Assembly: GCA_009668925.1 (NCBI GenBank)
Contig: SBEK01000084.1
Coordinates: forward strand, 1 to 16,788
Reading direction: 5' to 3'
Length of the DNA stretch: 16,788 nt
Source of the DNA: Deltaproteobacteria bacterium
Lineage (GTDB): Bacteria > Desulfobacterota > Syntrophia > Syntrophales > Smithellaceae
Positions 1 through 5,130 of the stretch are shown piece by piece. The notes below the pieces were generated by a model. That model was not told the DNA's origin. It saw only the letters and a program-made list of their open reading frames with translations, and searched no databases. Made by a program: the position numbers and the translations under genes. Numbering within the stretch: the stretch's first letter is position 1; every line of letters begins with the position of its first letter.

Positions 1-35
1 GCTTTATAAAAATGAATAAGACTAAAATAATAATT

Positions 36-101
36 TCATAACCAGTCGCTCATGCCGATCGCTGCGCCAGAGCGCGGCTCCGGCTGATTTTTTCGTTATC
101 T
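36..101 (+). repeat. attC recombination site 1 (integron cassette boundary)
   Basis: R'' is TCATAAC (36-42) and R' is GTTATCT (95-101); ATAAC and GTTAT are exact complements. L'' (48-57) pairs with L' (81-89) through TCA-GCCG with one extrahelical T at 53. Five nt separate R from L on each side. The inner stem 61-67/72-78 has 7 pairs (one G-T) around a CAGA loop, and ATC/TC form an unpaired central spacer. It carries the CCGATCGC-type block shared with the other sites. It ends a cassette lying to the left of the window and opens the peptidase cassette. Confidence 0.82.
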
Positions 102-138
102 GAAATTAGAGATTCTAAATGTATATCCTCTGAAATTG

Positions 139-170
139 TTGATAGCTTCACAAACCTTGTGAAGCATATT
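139..170 (+). promoter_or_regulatory. Perfect 9-bp palindrome upstream of the peptidase gene, possible operator
   Basis: GCTTCACAA (145-153) and TTGTGAAGC (157-165) form a perfect inverted repeat with a 3-nt centre. A weak -35-like TTGATA (139-144) and a -10-like CATATT (165-170) flank it with a 20-bp spacer. A dyad in an over-long spacer is the layout of MerR-family operators, but the hexamers are poor. No T-run follows, so it is not an intrinsic terminator. The regulatory role is a guess. Confidence 0.3.
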
Positions 171-236
171 GCCGTCAAGGGATTTATTTTGGAGTCAGGG
201 CAAGTTGAGTATATAGAAGGAGCAAGGAATACCAAC

Positions 237-1664
237 ATGAAAAGCAAATTGATAATTTTCAGGCAGATTATTCTTCTCCTGTCCTTGATGTTCATCATAA
301 GCGGCGGGGCTTTGGCGGAAAGTGTCGATGAGGACAACTATCTGGGACCGCAGTCGAAGCAAGCCGGCGGCGAAAAGAAAGTCCTGATGGTTGTTGTCCG
401 GTTTCCCGACGCAACACCAACAACACCACTCGAGAAGATACGCCGAAGAGTTGTCGTTGGACTCGACGCGTATGTGAAAGAGCAATCGTATGGGCTCGCC
501 TCTATAAAGGCCGACTTCAGGGGATATATTATGCTGCCCAGCCCCCTGGATGACTACAAGATAAGTCCATATAATTTCCGCGTCGATAAATCGAGACTGC
601 GCAAGCTTATCGAAGACACCATGACGGCAATCGAGAAGGACACCGATTTTTCCGTTTACGACCACATGCTGATTGTGCCTGCAGTGCACACCATGCCCGG
701 CAAGGGATACGGCATGATCTGCTACTGTGCTAATCCCGGAATGCTTTCCGGTGTTACAAGGGGATATACTCCCCGGTATCTAACCCTGAAAGCGGCAGGC
801 GGCAAAGAGTTTAAGGGCGGTGTTTTTGTAGGGACTGAGAATGCACACCTCGGCATGTTTGCTCATGACTACTTCCATGCACTCGCCGGAATGAAAGACG
901 GCAAGCGACTCGCACCCTGCCTGTACGATTATGATCGTCAGTCCGACGCTTCCGCCGGACTCCCCTCTTTCGAACATCATGCAATTTACATGGGGCCATG
1001 GGACATTATGTCGCAGCACTTCGTCAGACGGGGTCAACCGCCTCCGGGTCTTTCATCTTTCACCAAGATCCGACTGGGCTGGATAGAGAAGCATCAGGTT
1101 CGGATCGTAAAACCCGGTGAAACCGCGATTGCCTTTCTTTCACCTTTATCCAAGGGAGGGGACTTGCTCGCGGTCAAAATTCCGTTAGCTGATGGGACAT
1201 ATTATCTTGTGGAAAACAGGCAACCCATCGGATTCGATAGTATACTTCCAGATTCGGGAGTCCTCATTCTGAAGGTTCATCCTGAGGCGGCAGAGGGGTA
1301 TGGGACAGTAGAGGTTAAGAGTGCCGGCGGTTCACGGGATTTTGCCAATGCCGCCCATAAGCTGGAAATGAATAACCGGAGCATCTTCATTGACAATTCG
1401 CTCTCCGGCTTCTTCCAGAGGAACAACATCGCCATAATACCCCTCTGGAAAGAAAAAGATACTCTTGGCGTTTTGATCACAACCCCGGATCATAGTGAAG
1501 CGGCGATCAAGGCTGCACGGGCAATACAGACGCTGCTTGATCTAAACCTTAGAACATCGGATAGCGAAAATAAGACTGCAATTCTTGAGGCTGTCTCGGC
1601 TTTCAAGAATAAAGACTTTGAAAAGTGCCATGCTATTGCAACAAAAAGACGCGAAGGACGTTAA
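237..1664 (+). CDS. Secreted M6-like metallopeptidase homologue with HDxxH in place of HExxH
   Basis: The ATG at 237 is chosen because a clear signal peptide starts there (MKSK, hydrophobic 6-22, cleavage after ALA at residue 27) and AAGGA lies 8 nt upstream. An in-frame start at 159 would bury the signal. The mature protein (about 448 aa) has features of the M6 (immune inhibitor A-like) family: the zinc-site region AHDYFHALAG (209-218), WDIMS (255-259) and LGWI (280-283), followed by a beta-rich C-terminal part. The usual catalytic Glu of HExxH is Asp211 here, so it may be a variant or inactive enzyme. D221 could be the third metal ligand, as in M6. It is the only gene of its cassette, between attC sites 1 and 2. 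Substrate unknown; exported across the inner membrane. Family call moderately firm, activity uncertain. Confidence 0.7.
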   Translation: MKSKLIIFRQIILLLSLMFIISGGALAESVDEDNYLGPQSKQAGGEKKVLMVVVRFPDATPTTPLEKIRRRVVVGLDAYVKEQSYGLASIKADFRGYIMLPSPLDDYKISPYNFRVDKSRLRKLIEDTMTAIEKDTDFSVYDHMLIVPAVHTMPGKGYGMICYCANPGMLSGVTRGYTPRYLTLKAAGGKEFKGGVFVGTENAHLGMFAHDYFHALAGMKDGKRLAPCLYDYDRQSDASAGLPSFEHHAIYMGPWDIMSQHFVRRGQPPPGLSSFTKIRLGWIEKHQVRIVKPGETAIAFLSPLSKGGDLLAVKIPLADGTYYLVENRQPIGFDSILPDSGVLILKVHPEAAEGYGTVEVKSAGGSRDFANAAHKLEMNNRSIFIDNSLSGFFQRNNIAIIPLWKEKDTLGVLITTPDHSEAAIKAARAIQTLLDLNLRTSDSENKTAILEAVSAFKNKDFEKCHAIATKRREGR

Positions 1665-1669
1665 ACAAC

Positions 1670-1734
1670 AGATAACGCTGCGCTGCACCCGATCGCCGCG
1701 CCAGGGAGCGGCTCGGCTCAGCTTTGCGTTGGCC
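1670..1734 (+). repeat. attC recombination site 2
   Basis: R'' is AGATAAC (1670-1676) and R' is GTTGGCC (1728-1734). L'' (1682-1691) and L' CGGCTCAGC (1714-1722) pair imperfectly with an extra base in L''. R and L are separated by exactly 5 nt on both sides, as in site 4. The inner stem is GCCGC (1695-1699) with GCGGC (1708-1712). The CCGATCGC block is at 1689-1696. An alternative R'' is CAAC at 1666-1669, which complements GTTG better. It starts directly after the peptidase stop codon. Confidence 0.75.
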
Positions 1735-1744
1735 GTAAAATAGT

Positions 1745-1783
1745 TTGACATCGATGGATTTATAGCGTACCGCATAGCGTACG
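1745..1783 (+). promoter_or_regulatory. Promoter/operator region of the YefM-YoeB pair
   Basis: TTGACA (1745-1750) is a consensus -35, although no good -10 lies at 16-18 bp. Downstream, ATAGCGTAC occurs twice (1762-1770 and 1774-1782), and CGTAC (1766-1770) faces GTACG (1779-1783) as an inverted repeat. YefM-type antitoxins bind short palindromes with a GTAC core in their own promoter, so this is the likely autoregulatory site. The GTAC core is also present in the promoter of the TA pair at 4313. Confidence 0.45.
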
Positions 1784-1800
1784 TATTGGAGGTAAAAAAC

Positions 1801-2043
1801 ATGACAACATTAACGGCATCCGAAGCAAGAAAACGCCTATACAATCTTGTGGACGAAGTAAAGGATTCGCATACCCCCGTTCAAATTGTCGGAAAAAGGA
1901 ATTCTGCTGTTTTAATTTCTGAGGAAGACTGGCGTGCTATAGAAGAGACGTTATACCTTACTTCTATTCCCGGCATGCGTGAATCCATCATAAAAGGATT
2001 AAAGACACCGGTTGAAAAATGCAAAGAGGAGCCTGGCTGGTGA
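1801..2043 (+). CDS. yefM: Antitoxin of the Phd/YefM family
   Basis: An 80-residue protein beginning MTTLTASEARKRLYNLVDEV, the typical Phd/YefM N-terminal DNA-binding and dimerisation region, followed by the family pattern ending in AVLISEEDWRAIEETLYL. The C-terminal part (about 60-80) would wrap the toxin. The ATG at 1801 has GGAGG 8 nt upstream; a TTG at 1786 would overlap that site. It should neutralise the downstream YoeB-type toxin and repress its own promoter with it. Its stop codon overlaps the toxin's GTG start (GTGA, 2040-2043), indicating translational coupling. The pair forms one cassette between attC sites 2 and 3. Confidence 0.88.
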   Translation: MTTLTASEARKRLYNLVDEVKDSHTPVQIVGKRNSAVLISEEDWRAIEETLYLTSIPGMRESIIKGLKTPVEKCKEEPGW

Positions 2044-2303
2044 GTTGGCAATTGGTCTTTACAAATCAAGCGCGAAAAGACGCAAAGAAAATATCGCAAT
2101 CTGGTTTAAAACCCCAGGCAAGCCGTTTGTTGGATATACTCAGAGAAGATCCATTTCAGAATCCACCACCCTATGAAAAACTATTAGGTGATCTTTCAGG
2201 CGCATACTCTCGAAGAATAAGCGTACAATACCGTTTAGTTTATCAAGTATTGAAAGATATCCGCACGGTGAAGGTGATCAGAATGTGGACGCATTACGAA
2301 TAA
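2040..2303 (+). CDS. yoeB: Toxin of the Txe/YoeB family (ribosome-dependent mRNA interferase)
   Basis: From GTG 2040 the protein begins MSWQLVFTNQARKDAKK, matching the usual start of YoeB-like toxins; AGAGGAG lies 8 nt upstream. An in-frame ATG at 2019 lies inside the antitoxin gene and is less likely. Family landmarks: NPPPYEKLLGDL (mid-protein), YSRRISVQYRLVYQV, and the C-terminal VKVIRMWTHYE, whose His-Tyr pair is catalytically important in YoeB. At 87 aa it is full length. YoeB enzymes bind the ribosomal A site and cut mRNA. It is held in check by the overlapping upstream antitoxin. A relic of a second YoeB C-terminus lies at 8722-8760. Confidence 0.9.
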   Translation: MSWQLVFTNQARKDAKKISQSGLKPQASRLLDILREDPFQNPPPYEKLLGDLSGAYSRRISVQYRLVYQVLKDIRTVKVIRMWTHYE

Positions 2304-2318
2304 GTAACAACAAAAAAC

Positions 2319-2383
2319 GGCCAGCAAATCAGTAGAGCCGATCGCGGCGCTTTGCGCCGCTCCGGCTCACTTCGTCGTTGTGC
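2319..2383 (+). repeat. attC recombination site 3
   Basis: R' is GTTGTGC (2377-2383). By geometry R'' is GGCCAGC (2319-2325), with AGC instead of AAC; an exact complement ACAAC also sits further out at 2307-2311. L'' TAGAGCCG (2333-2340) pairs with CGGCTCA (2363-2369), leaving A2334 extrahelical. The inner stem GCGGCGC/GCGCCGC (2344-2350/2354-2360) is a perfect 7-bp hairpin with a TTT loop. ATC/TC form the unpaired central spacer. It separates the YefM-YoeB cassette from the TerC cassette. Confidence 0.78.
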
Positions 2384-2391
2384 AACTCAAA

Positions 2392-2419
2392 TTGACAACA
2401 AAGGTACCCTTGGTATGAT
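2392..2419 (+). promoter_or_regulatory. Near-consensus sigma70-type promoter overlapping the TerC start
   Basis: TTGACA (2392-2397), 16 bp, then TATGAT (2414-2419). It lies just inside the cassette after attC site 3, where cassette-borne promoters are often found. The -10 covers the proposed TerC ATG (2415), so a transcript from it would begin near 2425 and lack that codon. Either it is fortuitous, or translation starts at the ATG at 2424 on a nearly leaderless mRNA. Confidence 0.4.
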
Positions 2420-3488
2420 CTGGATGTGGATAGGGTTTATCGCGTTTGTCCTGCTCATGCTGGCATTGGACCTGGGCGTCTTCCACCGTAAGGCCCATGT
2501 CGTCACGGTCAAGGAGGCCATCGTCTGGTCTGCGGTATGGATCGCTTTGGGCTCCGCCTTCGCCGTGTTCGTGTACTTCGCCTACGACGGCCAGTGGTTC
2601 GGCCTTGGCGCCCTGGCGGACCCCGTCGATGGACTGCTCAACGACGGCGCAACGGCAACGGAGAAGTATCTGACTGGCTACGTCGTCGAGAAGTCGCTGA
2701 GCGTGGACAATATTTTTGTGATCGGAATGATCTTCACCTTCTTAGCGGTGCCGGCGATTTACCAGCATCGCGTGCTGTTCTGGGGCATCCTCGGCGCTCT
2801 GGTCCTGCGCGGCGCGATGATCGCGCTCGGGGCGAAGCTGATCGCTGAGTTCCATTGGATTCTGTACCTCTTCGCCGTCTTTCTGATTCTGACGGCGATC
2901 AAGATGCTGTTGCTCAAGACGGAACACACCGATCCGAACAAGAACGTCGTGGTCCGGCTGACGCGCCGCTTGTTCCCGGTGACCGCCAGGTTTCACGGTG
3001 AGCACTTCATCGTTCGCTCCGGGGCGCCGGCGTCATATGAGAGCGAGGTTCCTGGCGCGCTCGCGATGCCGGACGAGGTCGTCGACAAGGCTCCGCCGGG
3101 AACCCTGCTCCTGACCCCTCTGGCGCTGGCGCTCGTGATGGTCGAAACGACGGATCTGATCTTCGCGGTCGACTCAATCCCGGCGATCTTTGCGATCACC
3201 GGTGACCCCTTTCTGGTATTCACCAGCAACGTGTTTGCGATCCTCGGTCTCCGGTCGCTTTATTTTGCGCTGGCCGGAATGATGAGTAAGTTCCGCTACC
3301 TCAAACCCGCGCTCGCCCTGGTCCTGATGGTCGTCGGCGTGAAGATGCTGATTGCCGAATGGCTGAAGCTCGCTCTCGGGAAGCACTTCAACTTGTACTT
3401 GCTCATGGTCGTGCTCGCGATTCTGGCAGCCGGGGTGGCCGTTTCTCTGATAGCTGAACGATTGAAGGGGACGCCCGTAAAATACTAA
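2415..3488 (+). CDS. TerC/Alx family integral membrane protein
   Basis: From ATG 2415 the 357-aa product begins MIWMWIGFIAFVLLMLALDL, the usual TerC-family start; a longer in-frame reading from 2352 would translate the attC site and is rejected. AAGG lies about 10 nt upstream. About nine hydrophobic segments are visible. The two family signatures with acidic residues in the membrane are present: EKSLSVDNIF and ETTDLIFAVDSIPA. Family members are inner-membrane proteins linked to tellurite resistance and, for Alx/TerC, to manganese export. The gene is visibly richer in G+C than the flanking TA genes, which fits independent origin of the cassette content. The same cassette appears to carry the BrnT/BrnA pair, as no attC is visible between 3488 and 4161. 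Confidence 0.9.
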   Translation: MIWMWIGFIAFVLLMLALDLGVFHRKAHVVTVKEAIVWSAVWIALGSAFAVFVYFAYDGQWFGLGALADPVDGLLNDGATATEKYLTGYVVEKSLSVDNIFVIGMIFTFLAVPAIYQHRVLFWGILGALVLRGAMIALGAKLIAEFHWILYLFAVFLILTAIKMLLLKTEHTDPNKNVVVRLTRRLFPVTARFHGEHFIVRSGAPASYESEVPGALAMPDEVVDKAPPGTLLLTPLALALVMVETTDLIFAVDSIPAIFAITGDPFLVFTSNVFAILGLRSLYFALAGMMSKFRYLKPALALVLMVVGVKMLIAEWLKLALGKHFNLYLLMVVLAILAAGVAVSLIAERLKGTPVKY

Positions 3489-3614
3489 ATTTCTTGTCAG
3501 GACTTTTCATCGACAAGGCAAAGATAATTGGATTCACGCCGGATCATTACTGTTTTATGACGAACTTGAATGATGGATGAAACAAGAAAATAATAGGAAG
3601 ATTGGAGCACGTTA

Positions 3615-3952
3615 ATGATCAGGGAAATGATTGCCGGACACTCAAGAGAATGGTCCTTCGATTGAACGAAACATTTCGGAGCAATCAAAATGATTGCTCC
3701 AGCAGGAGAAATCAATCGAAGCATGGCGTTTCTTTTCTCATTGCGCAACACGCCTTTCTCGATCCTCATCATATTATTGCGGAAGACATTACCCATAGCA
3801 CTGAAGAAAATCGGTATTATTGCATGGGGCGCGTCGGGGAAGGTATCTTAACGGTCAGGTTTACGTATCGTGGCAACGTTATCCGCATCTATGGTGCGGG
3901 CTACTGGAGGAAAGGAAAGAAAATCTATGAAGAGCAAAATAAAATATACTGA
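3615..3952 (+). pseudogene. brnT: BrnT-family toxin gene with frameshifted N-terminus and internal insertion
   Basis: The C-terminal two thirds is clearly BrnT: SKHGVSFLIAQHAF, then RFTYRGNVIRIYGAGYWRKG. BrnT is a ribonuclease toxin with a RelE-like fold paired with BrnA. The expected N-terminus (FDWNE) is split between frames: ATG 3615 gives M-I-R-E...EWSFD and stops at TGA 3663-3665, while NET... continues one frame away. Adding one G after 3664 restores FDWNE. Between RSNQ and SKHGVSF there are 9 extra residues (27 nt), where GGAGCAATCA/TGATTGCTCC (3678-3687/3691-3700) forms a perfect hairpin and AATCAA is duplicated. An intact frame could start at ATG 3650 but would lack the first strand. 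The 3' end overlaps brnA by 26 nt. Probably inactive; a sequencing error at 3664 is possible. Confidence 0.6.
3678..3700. repeat. Perfect 10-bp hairpin inside the BrnT-like gene
   Basis: GGAGCAATCA (3678-3687), loop AAA, TGATTGCTCC (3691-3700). It lies at the edge of a 27-nt segment that appears inserted relative to the normal BrnT N-terminal region and is flanked by AATCAA copies. Template-switch or palindrome-mediated duplication during replication would explain it. Confidence 0.6.
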
Positions 3953-4166
3953 AGAACCTATGGGCCGGCCGAAAGTCGTCAAAGACTTTCTCCCGCCCCC
4001 GGATAAGTTAGTATTGAAAGAAGATAATGTGAAAGTAACTATTTCCTTGAAGAAATCCAGCATCTCTTTCTTCAAGGAACATGCAAAGAATCAGAATACC
4101 TCTTATCAGAGAATGATCAGAGAGGTAGTAGATTGGTATGCCTCACACTATAAAAAAAGCGCGTAA
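3927..4166 (+). CDS. brnA: BrnA-like antitoxin
   Basis: A 79-residue protein beginning MKSKIKYTEEPMGRPKVVKD and ending VKVTISLKKSSISFFKEHAK then SYQRMIREVVDWYASHY. The C-terminal half has the ribbon-helix-helix look of BrnA/CopG antitoxins (short strand VKVTISLK, then two helices). The ATG at 3927 follows purine-rich GGAGGAAAGGAAAG; a longer in-frame reading from 3870 would overlap brnT by more and lacks family support. BrnA binds BrnT and represses the operon. Gene order toxin then antitoxin is normal for BrnTA. Here the toxin partner is damaged, so the antitoxin may now be an orphan or serve as an anti-addiction factor. Its TAA stop is part of the R'' box of attC site 4. Confidence 0.75.
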   Translation: MKSKIKYTEEPMGRPKVVKDFLPPPDKLVLKEDNVKVTISLKKSSISFFKEHAKNQNTSYQRMIREVVDWYASHYKKSA

Positions 4167-4226
4167 CCCATCGCTAGAGCCGATCGCAGCCCGCTGGGGC
4201 TGCTCCGGCTTAGCTTTTCGTTATGC
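4161..4226 (+). repeat. attC recombination site 4 (best preserved)
   Basis: R'' is GCGTAAC (4161-4167) and R' is GTTATGC (4220-4226); they are complementary with one G-T pair. L'' GCTAGAGCCG (4173-4182) pairs fully with L' CGGCTTAGC (4206-4214), leaving a single extrahelical G at 4177, the hallmark of attC. Both R-L spacers are 5 nt (CCATC and TTTTC). ATC/TC form the unpaired central spacer. The inner stem is GCAGCCC/GGGCTGC (4186-4192/4197-4203) with a GCTG loop. The brnA stop codon lies in R'', as is common in cassettes. Confidence 0.9.
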
Positions 4227-4238
4227 ATAAAATAGTTC

Positions 4239-4294
4239 TTGCATATACTAAATAATGTGCGCTATAAAGTACGCAATAACGTACATTATTTAGT
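4239..4294 (+). promoter_or_regulatory. Promoter with 12-bp inverted-repeat operator of the TA pair at 4313
   Basis: TTGCAT (4239-4244), 18 bp, TATAAA (4263-4268) is a plausible sigma70 promoter. It is bracketed by a perfect 12-bp inverted repeat: ACTAAATAATGT (4247-4258) and ACATTATTTAGT (4283-4294). Inside it GTACG (4269-4273) faces CGTAC (4280-4284). Binding of the antitoxin or TA complex to both arms would occlude the -10, the usual autoregulation of Phd/YefM operons. Confidence 0.65.
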
Positions 4295-4312
4295 TGATAT
4301 GTGAGGTGTAAA

Positions 4313-4594
4313 ATGCAAAGATTAAAAATCGATCAAGATATTAAACCATTATCAGAGGTTAGGATAGGTATTGCGAGCTATATAAAGCAAGTTCGTGATA
4401 CAAAAAGACCAGTTATAATCACGCAACATGGCAAAGGAGTTGCTGTTTTATTGGATGCATCTGAATATGAAAACATGCAGGAACGACTTGAACTTCTCAC
4501 CGATGTTCAGACATCACTTGGACAAATTGCAAACGGTCAAGGTGTTGCACATGAAGATGCAAAAAATAAAATCTTGAAAAGAGTCAAGAAATGA
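4313..4594 (+). CDS. Antitoxin of the Phd/YefM family (partner of the ParE/RelE-like toxin at 4591)
   Basis: A 93-residue product from ATG 4313 (GAGG 6 nt upstream). It reads MQRLKIDQDIKPLSEVRIGI and then RPVIITQHGKGVAVLLDASEYENMQERL, the Phd/YefM fold pattern: a beta strand ending at T-Q-H/N-G, then AVLLD and SEYE leading into the second helix. The C-terminal tail (about 60-93) is charged and would bind the toxin. It should autorepress through the palindrome at 4247-4294. The last 4 nt overlap the toxin start (ATGA). It resembles the antitoxin at 6506 (same RPVxITQxG and YENM motifs), so the two pairs are related but diverged. First gene of the cassette after attC site 4. Confidence 0.86.
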   Translation: MQRLKIDQDIKPLSEVRIGIASYIKQVRDTKRPVIITQHGKGVAVLLDASEYENMQERLELLTDVQTSLGQIANGQGVAHEDAKNKILKRVKK

Positions 4595-4887
4595 AAATTA
4601 TTTGGTCGCCGCTGGCCATCGACAGAGCTTCTGAAATCGCTGAATACATAGCTTTAGACAAGCCGACAGCAGCAGATAAGTGGATCAATACGTTATTTTC
4701 AAAAGTTGAGCAACTTACACTTTCACCGAAAAGTGGAAGGATTGTTCCTGAAATTGAAGATGAGCAATTTAGAGAGTTGATCTACGGCAATTATCGAATC
4801 ATTTATCGTATTGAAAAAAAGCATTTGTCAATCCTCACAATCCGCCACGGCATGCAAATATTGCCAGTAGAAGATATTTTAGCATAA
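4591..4887 (+). CDS. Type II toxin of the RelE/ParE superfamily
   Basis: A 98-residue protein with the ParE-like pattern: IIWSPLAIDRASEIAEYIAL at the start, a second helix to SPKSGR, FRELIYGNYRIIYRIEKKHL in the middle, and ILTIRHGMQ near the end. ParE members poison DNA gyrase and RelE members cleave mRNA; the sequence alone does not settle which. The ATG overlaps the antitoxin stop codon (ATGA, 4591-4594), which keeps production coupled. Its TAA lies in GCATAAC (4882-4888), which resembles an attC R'' box, hinting that the cassette originally ended here. Confidence 0.87.
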   Translation: MKIIWSPLAIDRASEIAEYIALDKPTAADKWINTLFSKVEQLTLSPKSGRIVPEIEDEQFRELIYGNYRIIYRIEKKHLSILTIRHGMQILPVEDILA

Positions 4888-4960
4888 CACCTATAAGGCC
4901 AGTTCCTGTCAAGCACAATAATATCCCCTGACGGAAAAAGGAGATTGCAGGAACTTTTTT
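4882..4960 (+). repeat. Inverted repeat with T-run after the TA pair: possible terminator or decayed attC
   Basis: AGTTCCTG (4901-4908) and CAGGAACT (4948-4955) are an exact 8-bp inverted repeat 39 nt apart, with the second arm running into TTTTTT (4955-4960). As a terminator the loop is long. As an attC relic it has an R''-like GCATAAC (4882-4888) and TTTTC after the L'-like arm, as in sites 1, 4 and 5, but no recognisable R' and no CCGATCGC block. The rest of 4961-5130 contains only a possible coding relic. Confidence 0.35.
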
Positions 4961-5123
4961 CGCCACAGAGCACGGGGTTGCCGTAACGGACTTAAGCGAT
5001 GCCGTCTTGGTTTCCGAGGAACAGGTTTGCAGAAACGTGTTCTGCACCAAACACCTATTGAGGATAAAGCGCTTAAAGCACCAGGGGCTTTCGCAAAAGA
5101 AGATTCAGAAGGCGAAGGTTGGT
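4932..5123 (+). pseudogene. Possible coding relic upstream of the amidohydrolase
   Basis: Two overlapping frames look protein-like. One reads EIAGTFFATEHGVAVTDLSD from 4941 onward; the other ends PIEDKALKAPGAFAKEDSEG then EGW and TAA (5121-5123). Neither has a convincing start codon, and no family was recognised. A shift between the two frames near 5050 would join them. This may be the 3' end of a truncated gene, or chance. Confidence 0.25.
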
Positions 5124-5130
5124 AACACGT

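Noticed and set aside
2352..2414. N-terminal extension of TerC by 21 codons
   Set aside because: It would translate the inner half of attC site 3, and TerC homologues begin at the Met encoded at 2415.
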